This document shows positions 24,586 to 33,870 of a stretch of 64,000 nt of DNA, one piece after another. This DNA comes from QKMZ01 sp012965515 (lineage in GTDB: Bacteria > Cyanobacteriota > Vampirovibrionia > Obscuribacterales > Obscuribacteraceae). Made by a program: the position numbers and the translations under genes. Location of the stretch: the NCBI GenBank assembly GCA_937879965.1, contig CALFMP010000037.1, positions 124,001 through 188,000 of the forward strand, given 5' to 3'. The notes under the pieces are model-generated. The model ran no database searches, was not told the origin of the DNA, and saw nothing but the letters and a program-made list of their open reading frames with translations. Numbering within the stretch: position 1 is the first letter of the stretch; each line of letters opens with the position of its first letter.

Positions 24586-24694
24586 GTTGAAAAACAGTAT
24601 TGAGAACTTCGAGCGTCGGCAGCATAAAGTTTTTGCGCATTTATGATATCTTCCTTTCCTGGTTCCGGGCTTGGACGCTTGGGATCTACAGGTA

Positions 24695-24712
24695 ACATCG
24701 CCCTTGCGATGT
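24695..24712 (+). promoter_or_regulatory. Leader hairpin at the amine oxidase ribosome-binding site
   Basis: ACATCGC (24695-24701) pairs with GCGATGT (24706-24712) around CCTT. The stem ends just before TAGGGATAAATTAA and the ATG at 24726, so it may influence ribosome access. No riboswitch family is recognised. Confidence 0.35.
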
Positions 24713-24725
24713 AGGGATAAATTAA

Positions 24726-26849
24726 ATGCGCAAAAACTTACACCAGTTCGTCGGCATTTCGCTCTCTCTTTGGCTTTTCAGCACTTCTTACTTTGGGGTC
24801 AACGCACTAGCTGACTCGGTAGGAAAAGCATCTTCATCTGCCAGTAGTGTCGATTCGAAGAGCGACACTACTGTATCGGCCGCTGCACCTGAACCGATAT
24901 TGCACCCGCTGGATCCGATGACAAAATCCGAGCTTGCAGAAAACGTCGCTATTCTGAAAGATGCCGGCAAGCTTGGAAAGGATGTTTCTTTGGTTACCCT
25001 CACGTTGATGGAACCGGACAAAGAGGTGACACTGAAATTCAAATCAGGAGATCCTATTCAGAGGAACTCCATCGCCGTTCTCTACAACATCGCGACGAAC
25101 GAAACACACGAAGTTGTCACCGACTTGAACAGCAAGAAAATCCTTTCCGATACTCATCGAAAAAAGGTCCAACCGATGCAACTGGAGGAAGATACGCCTC
25201 TCGGAATCGAACTGCTGAAGAACAATCCCGAATGGATGAAGGGATTAGAACGACGTGGCATCAAGGACATGGAAAACGTTCACATGGAGATGTTTGTCGT
25301 CGGAAGCCCCGTTAATATCGACAATCCCGATGGCGACAGATTACTCAGAGGTTATCCCTATTACAGATTGGTAGGGAGCAATTCTTTTGGCGAGCCGATC
25401 GAAGGACTGTCTGCCCTTGTAAATCTGACCAAGAAAAAGTGCATGGTGAGAGACAGCAAGGACATCATTCCGCTCGCAGGAAGTTCGTCCAACTACTTCG
25501 ATCCGGCAACAATCGGCAAGTTAAGAGAACCGTGTAAGCCGCTCGTCACCACGCAACCGGATGGACCGTCCTTTTTAATTGAAGGACACGAAGTGAAATG
25601 GCAAAAGTGGAGATTCAGATACGAATTGGATTCGCGTGAAGGTTTAGTCCTCCACTGCATTGGCTATGAAGACGGTGGAAAACCACGTCCTATTCTGCAT
25701 CGAATTGGCGTCTCCGAAGTTTCAGTTCCATATGGAGCGCCTGGATACGACTGGGTTTGGCGCTCACCTATTGACGAAGGCGAGTATGGACTTGGCCGCC
25801 TGACCACAACTTTGCGACCCGGCCATGAAGTTCCGACTTACGCTAAGACGATCGACGTGCCGTATGCAAACAGCGTCGGCACAGGAAAAGTAAAACCATC
25901 AGGCCTGGCTATTTGGGAGCAGGATGGTGGCATTCTCTGGGAGCACCACGACGACGACGCCGATCGCACTTCGACAAGACGCAGCAGGCAGCTTGTCATC
26001 GCTCATATGTTTACTCTCGGAAACTACGATTACTTCAGTCAATACTTTTTCAATCAAGATGGTTCTATCGAAGTAAAAGTAACCCTTAACGGCGACGTGC
26101 TCGCGCAGGGAGTCAATCAGAAAGATTGCGAAAGCTGCGCTCAAGAGCCTGACGAAGAAGGCCGAGTACTACCGCGCGGTGCGGAACGTTATGGAACACT
26201 GATGGCGCCAAACATTGTCGGCATTAATCATCAGCACTTCTTCTGCTTTCGAATGGACTTTGATGTTGACGGTGTGAAAAACAATGTTTATGAACTGAAC
26301 GTCAGACCAATTAACGAAAGTCGTGGACAACTTCAGCAAAACACTTTCGTGCTTGAACGAAACCTATTGCGTCGAGAAGAGGATGCGGCGCGGGATCTCA
26401 ATGAAGTACAGAGTCGTTGCTGGAAAGTAGTAAACAAGAATGCAGACAAATACCTTGGTCATCCACCAGGCTATCTGATTCAACCGGGAGCGAATGCATA
26501 TCCTTACAGTCATCCAGAATCCTACAACAGGAAAAGAGCCGGATTCTTAAAGCATCACTTTTGGACAACGCAGTACAACCGTGATGAGCTGTTCGCCGGC
26601 GGTGACTATCCGACTTCCAGCGTAGGTGGCGAAGGACTTCCGGAATGGGTAAACGCAGATTCTATCGACAATGAAGATCTCGTCTGCTGGTACACAGTTG
26701 GAATCACGCACGCACCGCGTGTCGAAGATTGGCCTGTAATGCCATCAGCAAGCATGGGCTTCAAAATCATGCCGGAAGCCTTTTTCAAACGGAATCCTGC
26801 AATTGATATTCCCGAGCCCAAGCAAGGCAGTGTTCCCCAAAAGAAGTAG
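24726..26849 (+). CDS. Copper amine oxidase, secreted
   Basis: 707 residues with a signal peptide (ISLSLWLFSTSYFGVNALA). Active-site elements are visible: DEGEYGLG with catalytic base Asp350, TLGNYDYF with Tyr434 as the topaquinone precursor in the N-Y-D/E consensus, copper ligands His502 and His504 in NHQHFFCF, and the third His near 662 in GITHAPRVEDWPVMP. These enzymes oxidise primary amines to aldehydes, releasing ammonia and hydrogen peroxide; the cofactor forms by copper-dependent self-processing. Secretion fits periplasmic amine use. The gene is followed about 200 bases later by the urate oxidase gene on the same strand, suggesting a nitrogen-scavenging set. Confidence 0.92.
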   Translation: MRKNLHQFVGISLSLWLFSTSYFGVNALADSVGKASSSASSVDSKSDTTVSAAAPEPILHPLDPMTKSELAENVAILKDAGKLGKDVSLVTLTLMEPDKEVTLKFKSGDPIQRNSIAVLYNIATNETHEVVTDLNSKKILSDTHRKKVQPMQLEEDTPLGIELLKNNPEWMKGLERRGIKDMENVHMEMFVVGSPVNIDNPDGDRLLRGYPYYRLVGSNSFGEPIEGLSALVNLTKKKCMVRDSKDIIPLAGSSSNYFDPATIGKLREPCKPLVTTQPDGPSFLIEGHEVKWQKWRFRYELDSREGLVLHCIGYEDGGKPRPILHRIGVSEVSVPYGAPGYDWVWRSPIDEGEYGLGRLTTTLRPGHEVPTYAKTIDVPYANSVGTGKVKPSGLAIWEQDGGILWEHHDDDADRTSTRRSRQLVIAHMFTLGNYDYFSQYFFNQDGSIEVKVTLNGDVLAQGVNQKDCESCAQEPDEEGRVLPRGAERYGTLMAPNIVGINHQHFFCFRMDFDVDGVKNNVYELNVRPINESRGQLQQNTFVLERNLLRREEDAARDLNEVQSRCWKVVNKNADKYLGHPPGYLIQPGANAYPYSHPESYNRKRAGFLKHHFWTTQYNRDELFAGGDYPTSSVGGEGLPEWVNADSIDNEDLVCWYTVGITHAPRVEDWPVMPSASMGFKIMPEAFFKRNPAIDIPEPKQGSVPQKK

Positions 26850-27046
26850 AAAACTACAGTAAATTAGACAATCGAGTGTTTGATTAAATCGGCGCTTTAA
26901 CGGCGTTTGCGCTTGACACTGCAGCGGCGATAGCGGGAAGATTGGCAGCTATTGGGACGTTTTTGTACCGTTGGCTTGCTCTGGCAGGTGAAACGGCGGG
27001 TGGCCATCAGATCTTTGTACTTAGCTGTCCGAAGGAGGGCAATTCC

Positions 27047-27928
27047 ATGAGCGCGGGTACGGCACAAGAAAAAGCATTCGTGAGCACTCTTGTCAAGAAT
27101 TCGTATGGCAAGAGCCTTGTTCGCTTGACCAAGATTAACCGCTCCGGGAAAGTTCCTACTTGGAAAGAGATAACAGTCGAGACCGAACTCGCAGGCCCGG
27201 ATTTTGGCGGATGCTACTACGAAGGCGACAACAGCAAAATTGTTGCCACTGACTCAATGAAGAACACTGTCTATGTAATCGGTGCGAGAAACGAACTGAA
27301 AAGCATCGAAGAATACGGACTCGCGCTTGCAAAACACTTCTTAGACGACTACAAACATGTCGACGAAGTACACATAAGAATCGACGAAGACGTGTGGTCG
27401 CAAATTCCCATTGAAGGCGGTCTCCACCCAACATCATTTGTGAAGGCGCAAAGCGACATGCGTTATGCACACATTCATATGACCAGGAAGGAAACAAAAG
27501 TTACTTCCGGAATCAACAATTTGATCGTAGCGAAAATCACAAACTCAGAATTTGCTGGTCACATCAAAGATGCGTACACCACACTGAAAGATACACACGA
27601 CAGAATCTTCGGTACCAAAGTCGAAGCAAGATGGGTGTGGAAAAACGCAAATGCTGATTTTAATGGTGGATACGAAAAGGCCAGACAAATCATGCTCGAA
27701 ACATTTGCAAAGCACCACAGCCTCTCTGCGCAACAAACATTGTTTGCGATGGGCGATGCCGTACTTGCAAAAGTAAACGACATCGAAGAAATCTCACTGA
27801 CCATGCCGAATCTTCACCGCATTCCATTCAATCTCGAACCGCTAGGCATGGAAAACAAAAACGAGATCTTCGTAAACACCAGCGAACCACATGGCACCAT
27901 CAAAGGCACCATGGCTCGCAAGAAGTAA
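27047..27928 (+). CDS. Urate oxidase (uricase)
   Basis: 293 residues from the ATG at 27047, preceded by GAAGGAGG; the frame extends 35 codons further upstream without a good start. Uricase features include KNSYGKSLVRLTKI at the start, the catalytic Thr in VATDSMKNTVY, and the substrate-binding stretch GINNLIVAKITNSEFAG. The length matches the family, which lies around 300. It oxidises urate to 5-hydroxyisourate with oxygen and no cofactor, and acts in purine breakdown. The hydrolase and decarboxylase for the next steps are not in this window. A His-Xaa-His near residue 140 is not required. Confidence 0.92.
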   Translation: MSAGTAQEKAFVSTLVKNSYGKSLVRLTKINRSGKVPTWKEITVETELAGPDFGGCYYEGDNSKIVATDSMKNTVYVIGARNELKSIEEYGLALAKHFLDDYKHVDEVHIRIDEDVWSQIPIEGGLHPTSFVKAQSDMRYAHIHMTRKETKVTSGINNLIVAKITNSEFAGHIKDAYTTLKDTHDRIFGTKVEARWVWKNANADFNGGYEKARQIMLETFAKHHSLSAQQTLFAMGDAVLAKVNDIEEISLTMPNLHRIPFNLEPLGMENKNEIFVNTSEPHGTIKGTMARKK

Positions 27929-28016
27929 GGCTTTCTCACAGGCGATCTTTTTTCGCTGAGGATCTAGTCGATGGCTAAAGAATTCTCTTTTGCGAACATT
28001 TCGGACCCAAGTTGAG

Positions 28017-28904
28017 CTACTTCCCGGCGTAAGCTGCTGTCAGAGCATCAATATCGACTTTGCTCATTTTCAGAAGAGCACGCATCATATTGTCGTATTG
28101 CCCCGGTTCTGCGCCTTCAATCATATCAAGCACAACAGTCGGAACGATTTGCCACGAGATGCCAAACTTGTCTACTAACCATCCGCATTGACTCGGTCTT
28201 CCGCCCTCGCACAATTTTGTCCAGAAGTTGTCGACCTCATCTTGCGTCTTGCAAGTTACGACGAATGAGACGCCTTCAGTGAAATTGAATGCGTGCTCGA
28301 TTGGGCTGTCGAATGCCATGAACTGTTCACCGTTCAATTCAAAGACAGCGTGTTTTACAAGATCAACCGGTCCTTCGCCTTCCTGAAACTTATGCGTATC
28401 AATAACCTTGGAATTGGCGAAGATTGAGGTGTAATGCTTCATCGCTTCTTCGGTCGTGCCGTTTGGATTTCCTTGGAACATAATGCAAGGCGTTACTTTC
28501 TGCGCAGAATTATCAACATTCACGCGCCACGAGACACCGTACTTGTCGTTCACCCAACCAAACTTCTCGCTGAATGGATACTTATCCAAAGGCATCAATA
28601 CACTGCCACCATCAGCCAACTTGTTGAAGTACTCTTCGCATTCGGCAGCGGTTTTGCAACTTATGTGCAGAGAAATCGAAGGGTTCGGTTGGAATATGGG
28701 ATCTCCATTGAGCAGCATGACGCCCAAACCTTCAAGGTCCATTTCGAGGACCATCAAATCGTCCTTGGTTCGATTTGACATTTTTGCGTTGGCTTCGCTG
28801 TAGTTCGTCGAGCGCAGGTGTTTGACGTTTTTGAAAACTGTTTGGTAGAACGCAAACGTCTCTTCTGCTCGGTCTAACCACAAGCAGACTCTGAAATTTT
28901 TCAT
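28017..28904 (-). CDS. VOC family / PhnB-type protein with two glyoxalase-fold domains
   Basis: 295 residues with two related halves. The first (about residues 1-140) has VCLWLDRAEETFAFYQTVF and PFSEKFGWVNDKYGVSWRVN; the second (about 140-280) has PCIMFQGNPNGTTEEAMKHY, SFVVTCKTQDEVDNFWTKL and WLVDKFGISWQIVP. This is the tandem 3-demethylubiquinone-9 3-methyltransferase-domain pattern, in which each half folds as a beta-alpha-beta VOC module. The catalytic role is not known; many members are uncharacterised. It lies 13 bases after glnS on the same strand and probably shares its transcript. Confidence 0.85.
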   Translation of the reverse strand: MKNFRVCLWLDRAEETFAFYQTVFKNVKHLRSTNYSEANAKMSNRTKDDLMVLEMDLEGLGVMLLNGDPIFQPNPSISLHISCKTAAECEEYFNKLADGGSVLMPLDKYPFSEKFGWVNDKYGVSWRVNVDNSAQKVTPCIMFQGNPNGTTEEAMKHYTSIFANSKVIDTHKFQEGEGPVDLVKHAVFELNGEQFMAFDSPIEHAFNFTEGVSFVVTCKTQDEVDNFWTKLCEGGRPSQCGWLVDKFGISWQIVPTVVLDMIEGAEPGQYDNMMRALLKMSKVDIDALTAAYAGK

Positions 28905-28917
28905 GTTTCACCTCGCT

Positions 28918-30636
28918 CTATTTCTTCTGAGCCTTAGCCCAAGAATCCTTCAACGTTACGATGCGATTGAAAACAAGTGCACCGGGTTTGGTGTCCTTCG
29001 TATCAACTACGAAATAACCTTGCCGTTCAAATTGGAAACGTTCACCGGCTTTTGATTCACCGAGGCTTCTTTCCAATTTGCAGCCCTTCAACACTTGCAA
29101 TGCATTCGGATTGATTGCATTGAGGAATTCACTATCCTTGCCCGTGGGCGGAGCCTCCACGGAAAGGAGCCTGTCGTACAGCCGGACTTCCGCATCAACA
29201 GCATGACGTGCGCTGACCCAATGAATAGTTCCTTTAACTTTTCGGCCAACGGGGTTATTGCCTAGAGTGTCAGGATCGTAGGTGCAACGAATCTCAGATA
29301 CATTGCCGTTTGCATCTTTCACAACATCAGTGCACTTGATGCAATATGCATAGCGCAAACGCACTTCTTGCCCCGGAGCGAGACGGAAATAGTCCTTTGG
29401 AGGCTCCAGCATGAAGTCGTCTTGCTCAATGTAGATCTCTTTGCAGAAAGGCACTTTGCGCGACCCTTCTTTTGGAACATCGTGAGGCCAATAGGATGCG
29501 TCGAGTTCTTCAACCTTATCGTCAGGATACCCTTCGATAACTACTTTGAGAGGTTTCAGAACCGCCATCACTCGCGGAGCCTTTTGATTTAGATCGTCTC
29601 TAATGCAAAACTCCAGCTGCGCCATGTCGACTGTGCTGTTCGCTTTCGCAACACCAACCGTGGCACAAAAAGCACGAATCGCTTCCGGCGTGATACCACG
29701 ACGGCGCATACCGGCAATCGTGGGAAGGCGCGGATCATCCCAGCCATCAACGTGCTTGCCTTCGACGAGTTCTAGCAAGCGCCGTTTGCTCATGACCGTA
29801 TAGTTCAGATTCAAACGCGCAAACTCGTATTGACGAGGACGACTTGGGAACTTCGCATAATCCATCAGATTGTCGATAACCCAGTCATACAATTCACGAT
29901 TGTTCTCGAATTCCAACGTACAGATGCTATGCGTGATACCTTCAAGCGCGTCGGAAATAGGATGCGCATAGTCGTACATTGGATAAATGCACCACTTGTC
30001 ACCGGTCATGTGGTGCGGGGTGTGACGAATGCGATAAAGCATCGGATCGCGCATTTTCATGTTGGCATTTGCCATATCAATCTTGCCGCGCAAAACATGC
30101 TCACCATCTTTGAATTCGCCCTTGCGCATGCGGCGGAACAAATCCAAATTCTCTTCAACAGTGCGGTCGCGATAGGGACTGTTCGTCCCAGGAGTTTTCA
30201 CATCACCACGATATTGCTTCGTCTCTGCATCACTCAAACTGCAAACATAAGCTTTCCCGGTTGCAATCAGATGCTCCGCGTACTCGTACATCTTTTCGAA
30301 GTAATCACTCGCATGGAAGAATCCGGTCCACTCAAATCCGAGCCAGCGCACGTCAGCCTGAATGCCTTCTTCGAACAGAGTATCTTCTTTGGCAGGGTCC
30401 GTATCATCGAAGCGCAAGTTGCAACCGCTGTTACTGCCTGGCAACTTCTCCGCGTACTCGATTCCAATGCCAAAATTCAAGCAGATGGACTTGGCATGTC
30501 CAATGTGCAAAAAACCATTCGGCTCTGGAGGAAAGCGAGTCAACACCTTCTTATGGCGCTGAGCTTGCAGGTCGTCGTTAATGATTTCTCTGATGAAATC
30601 GGTGGATTTCGCGGGTGCAGGTGCGGAAGAGCTCAC
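28918..30636 (-). CDS. glnS: Glutaminyl-tRNA synthetase
   Basis: 572 residues starting from GTG with AGGGGA upstream. The class I signatures are RFPPEPNGFLHIGHAKS (HIGH motif, about residues 35-51) and VMSKRRL (KMSKS equivalent, about residue 285). The C-terminal tRNA anticodon-binding barrel follows (about residue 340 to the end), with EVRLRYAYCIKC and FERQGYFVVD. Length matches GlnRS rather than GluRS. It charges tRNA-Gln directly, so the organism may not depend only on the GatCAB route. It is upstream of the VOC gene on the same strand. Confidence 0.95.
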   Translation of the reverse strand: MSSSAPAPAKSTDFIREIINDDLQAQRHKKVLTRFPPEPNGFLHIGHAKSICLNFGIGIEYAEKLPGSNSGCNLRFDDTDPAKEDTLFEEGIQADVRWLGFEWTGFFHASDYFEKMYEYAEHLIATGKAYVCSLSDAETKQYRGDVKTPGTNSPYRDRTVEENLDLFRRMRKGEFKDGEHVLRGKIDMANANMKMRDPMLYRIRHTPHHMTGDKWCIYPMYDYAHPISDALEGITHSICTLEFENNRELYDWVIDNLMDYAKFPSRPRQYEFARLNLNYTVMSKRRLLELVEGKHVDGWDDPRLPTIAGMRRRGITPEAIRAFCATVGVAKANSTVDMAQLEFCIRDDLNQKAPRVMAVLKPLKVVIEGYPDDKVEELDASYWPHDVPKEGSRKVPFCKEIYIEQDDFMLEPPKDYFRLAPGQEVRLRYAYCIKCTDVVKDANGNVSEIRCTYDPDTLGNNPVGRKVKGTIHWVSARHAVDAEVRLYDRLLSVEAPPTGKDSEFLNAINPNALQVLKGCKLERSLGESKAGERFQFERQGYFVVDTKDTKPGALVFNRIVTLKDSWAKAQKK

Positions 30637-30838
30637 GGATTGGTCCCCTGTGATGCGAGAAATATGCTTTAAGAAAGGCTATTTTAACTCTAAAGGCAGC
30701 GCAGAGCAGGGAAAAGCAGCCAAAAGTAACGGCACTTTTCTTGAAAACCACGCCAAATACCGCCAACTTAAGGCTTACCGCCCACCTGTTTGCAACCCTC
30801 GCTACCGCGTGGCCCTATGACTTTATAGCGGAAGCCGA

Positions 30839-33697
30839 TTACGGCTTTTTCGCAGGAGCGCCACCTCCGGCAGCGGACTGGCCGGCCTTCTGTTGAAGCA
30901 AATTCTGATACATGCTCTGCGGAATATTATTTTGCTGGAACAAACGTTTCAGCATCTCCTCTGGTGGCAGATTCTGCTTTTGCAGATCAGCAGCTTGCTT
31001 CATCATCCGGTCTTTCAAATCAGTCAACGATTGAACAGCCTTCTTTTGGTTCGCCGCGTCCAGAGTGAGCGCCGAATTCATGGCTTCGTAATGAAAGCCA
31101 ATCTCGTTGTTATTTACGGTTTCTTCCTTTGCTTCTTTGAACGCACTACCATCCCAGACAATGTAAGTCACAATCGGAGATGTCGAAATATCCGCAGCGA
31201 GCTGAGCTTGCTTTTTGTTCTCTACCGCATAACCGTTGACCGCCACAACAACCGCATCATTCTTCAGTAACGGATCTTGCATGGCTTCTTTGTCATCTTT
31301 GATTTTCAAACCTTGCGTGGGTTTTGTTTTGAAATCTGCCAACTTGACTTTCTTCATTCCGGTCGGGAAGACCTTGCTCGCCAGCTTCTCCCCTTCCGTC
31401 GCATATATCGCATTTTTGCTTGCGTTGCGTAGCATGAACGCCGCGAGAACCCAATCATCATTGTAGCGAGCAGAAATCTTTCGATAATTTTCTTCTGCGG
31501 CTTTCAAATTTCCTTCCCGCTCGAACAAGCGAGCCTGCGCATGCAGTCCTCTGTGCGAGTAAACCTCTGCTGCAAATTGAGCAAGCTCTCTAGCTTTGTC
31601 CTTCTGTCCATGGTCGTATCTATAACGAATCAACCAATCAGAATTATTTGCAACGCTCACGGCATCTTCATCTTCTGCAACCATCTTCTCGAAATATTTA
31701 GCGGCTTGCTCGGGTCTTTTGTTCATTACGCAATAAGCAGCGAGAATGGAATACTCAGTTGGATCCTCTGCACACAATTTCTCAGACAAAGCAATGTATT
31801 TGTCAGGGTTCTTCACTTCACCACCGACAACATATTTCATTGCATGAATATCAAATTCCACCAGCGGACCAAATGCTTCTCGGTACTGATCGCTGGTCGG
31901 ATGCTTTCCGTATTTCTTTTCCACCCACGCCAGGCAAATCATCGGCATGTACGGCGAGAGCCGTTTGAGTTCAGTCAACGTCGCTACATCGGTTTTGTTG
32001 TTCTTCAGATGCGGACAATAGTAGAAAACAGTGCCCATGGGCATAGGTGGATCGAACCAAAGCTCTGGTTGAAGCAGGCTTGACTGAGGAGCAAGTCTCG
32101 CGACATTGCCCGCAATTGAAGTCCAGTTGTATGACGTCACCAGCTCAGGATGAGTCACCAACAAATTTTGGAAATCAGCAAGCATTTTGTCGCGCTCTGC
32201 TTCCTCGAGATTGAATCGAGCATTAACTAAAGGAAAGATGTTCATTTTGCCGAAGAGCGATTTAGCACGATCAGCGGTTTGCTTTGCCAGTTGCTCAACG
32301 CCATACATGCGCGCATTGAACAGATATTCCGATGACAGTGCATTGGCGATATGACGGCTGTGGAACGCCGCCACATCATCCCAGCTCAAAACAGTTAGTG
32401 GCTGCGCACCACTATCCGCAATGAAGCAGCGAGTAGATGACAAATTCAATTCCGGTATCAGATTTTGAACGTCATCGCGACTGGTGCCTTTGTATTTGTT
32501 GTAGCTCTTCAGAAAATCACGAAGCTCTGCGGACACAATGCCTGCTTGAATGACATGCCCGGTTTGCACTGATTTGGGACCAGAGTCGAGAATACGAAAC
32601 CATTGAATCGGAAGAGAACCATGCTTGCGCACAAGCTTGTTCATTGTTTCTTCAATGCCGCGCGTCTGCGTGAAGCGCAATCCGTATTGATTATCTTCAA
32701 GCGGTGTCGCTTCCGCTTCCACATAGATCCGCCAATTACCTGTCCCGCGAATTTTCAACGCGCGAAGAATGGACTTCTCTGCTGGGCTAAATTGTTGCTT
32801 TAGCGCTTCCTCTACCATCGGCATGGCAACACCGTCACGACACGACATGCTTTCCAAAGCAATATTGGCAATCTGGCCGACTGAGCCTAGTTTGTCATTA
32901 TTCAAAGCTTTCGCAAGAGAAAGGTGCGCGGACATTCGAGACAATGGTGCCCGAGTATCGCTGAAGAGTCCACAAATCTCCAGCATATTGAAGACTGCCT
33001 GCAACATCGCAGCTTGTTCATGCAGAGACGGATCAAGCGGGTCTTTCGAAAGAGCTTCGGAAATTCTGATGTTCTCCTTGAACAACGTATCAAAATCAGC
33101 CAGCCCCATATTCTTCATAAAATCATCCGGCACCACTGATGGAGCCGTGGCGGACAATTTAAACTTCTCTATCAGTTGCTTCGCGAGAGGTTCGTAATTC
33201 TTCGGCGACCAAGCGTAATCTTGCAGGCTGAATTTGTATTCTGCAGGCGCCTCACCTTTAAATGCATAAGTGAACGAATAGGAGTTCGCTCCCAAATCAA
33301 CAGTCTTTGTTTTGAAGTCGAGGTCCTTCGCAGCGAACTTCGAGTCGCTCTTCCCGTACTTGGCATAGCCCATTATCTCAGCGACGTCGTGTCCAGTTGT
33401 ATCTACAATCCACTCCTGCTCGTTCTGGAATTTCCATTCCTTTGGACGAACAGCGGCCTGCTCGGTAAAAGCGGTTGCTGAAGGATTTGGAGTTGGAGTT
33501 TGAGCCAATCGCCGTTGCGCTTGAGCTAACCGCTGCTTCGCCTGCGAGTGCTCCAGTCCGTCCGAAGTATCAGACGTAAACGCCAGTGTAGGTGACATAG
33601 CAAGGTTGATTGCCACAGTAGAGGTAAAGATTGCATAAAACGACGATCTCGATACAGCAGTCTTGTTGAAAAATTTCGACGACAAATTCCTTTTCAT
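30839..33697 (-). CDS. Large secreted hypothetical protein with helical repeats
   Basis: 952 residues. A signal peptide (FYAIFTSTVAINLAMSPTLAF) begins at about residue 20, followed by a Gln/Ala/Arg-rich stretch. A beta-rich domain at about residues 85-180 contains YEPLAKQLIEKF. Residues about 200-600 are mixed helical. TPR-like helices lie around 620-760 (AAYCVMNKRPEQAAKYFEKM, LAQFAAEVYSHRGLHAQARL). A PDZ-like segment (NDAVVVAVNGYAVENKKQAQ) precedes a helical C-terminus ending in Ala/Gly/Pro. No catalytic motif is seen. It is probably periplasmic or surface exposed, and is one of several large orphan secreted proteins here. Confidence 0.75.
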   Translation of the reverse strand: MKRNLSSKFFNKTAVSRSSFYAIFTSTVAINLAMSPTLAFTSDTSDGLEHSQAKQRLAQAQRRLAQTPTPNPSATAFTEQAAVRPKEWKFQNEQEWIVDTTGHDVAEIMGYAKYGKSDSKFAAKDLDFKTKTVDLGANSYSFTYAFKGEAPAEYKFSLQDYAWSPKNYEPLAKQLIEKFKLSATAPSVVPDDFMKNMGLADFDTLFKENIRISEALSKDPLDPSLHEQAAMLQAVFNMLEICGLFSDTRAPLSRMSAHLSLAKALNNDKLGSVGQIANIALESMSCRDGVAMPMVEEALKQQFSPAEKSILRALKIRGTGNWRIYVEAEATPLEDNQYGLRFTQTRGIEETMNKLVRKHGSLPIQWFRILDSGPKSVQTGHVIQAGIVSAELRDFLKSYNKYKGTSRDDVQNLIPELNLSSTRCFIADSGAQPLTVLSWDDVAAFHSRHIANALSSEYLFNARMYGVEQLAKQTADRAKSLFGKMNIFPLVNARFNLEEAERDKMLADFQNLLVTHPELVTSYNWTSIAGNVARLAPQSSLLQPELWFDPPMPMGTVFYYCPHLKNNKTDVATLTELKRLSPYMPMICLAWVEKKYGKHPTSDQYREAFGPLVEFDIHAMKYVVGGEVKNPDKYIALSEKLCAEDPTEYSILAAYCVMNKRPEQAAKYFEKMVAEDEDAVSVANNSDWLIRYRYDHGQKDKARELAQFAAEVYSHRGLHAQARLFEREGNLKAAEENYRKISARYNDDWVLAAFMLRNASKNAIYATEGEKLASKVFPTGMKKVKLADFKTKPTQGLKIKDDKEAMQDPLLKNDAVVVAVNGYAVENKKQAQLAADISTSPIVTYIVWDGSAFKEAKEETVNNNEIGFHYEAMNSALTLDAANQKKAVQSLTDLKDRMMKQAADLQKQNLPPEEMLKRLFQQNNIPQSMYQNLLQQKAGQSAAGGGAPAKKP

Positions 33698-33870
33698 GGC
33701 AGCTCCATTGCATGACTATTTCTCGCTTTTCCGGGAAAAGCAGCCTACAGTTACGTATTCAATACTATACACAGGCTCAAGGCCGGCAACCTTATAAACG
33801 AGCACTCGACAACAATTGTTAGCGCCATTCCAGTGTGATTTAATGATATTTCGCAAAAAACTGAAGTCAC

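Noticed and set aside
26942..27046. N-terminal extension of the urate oxidase
   Set aside because: The family starts at the KNSYGKS region, and GAAGGAGG precedes the ATG at 27047; the upstream codons read as noncoding.
28017..30636. VOC gene as a dedicated partner of glnS
   Set aside because: The 13-base gap shows co-transcription only; no functional relation is known.
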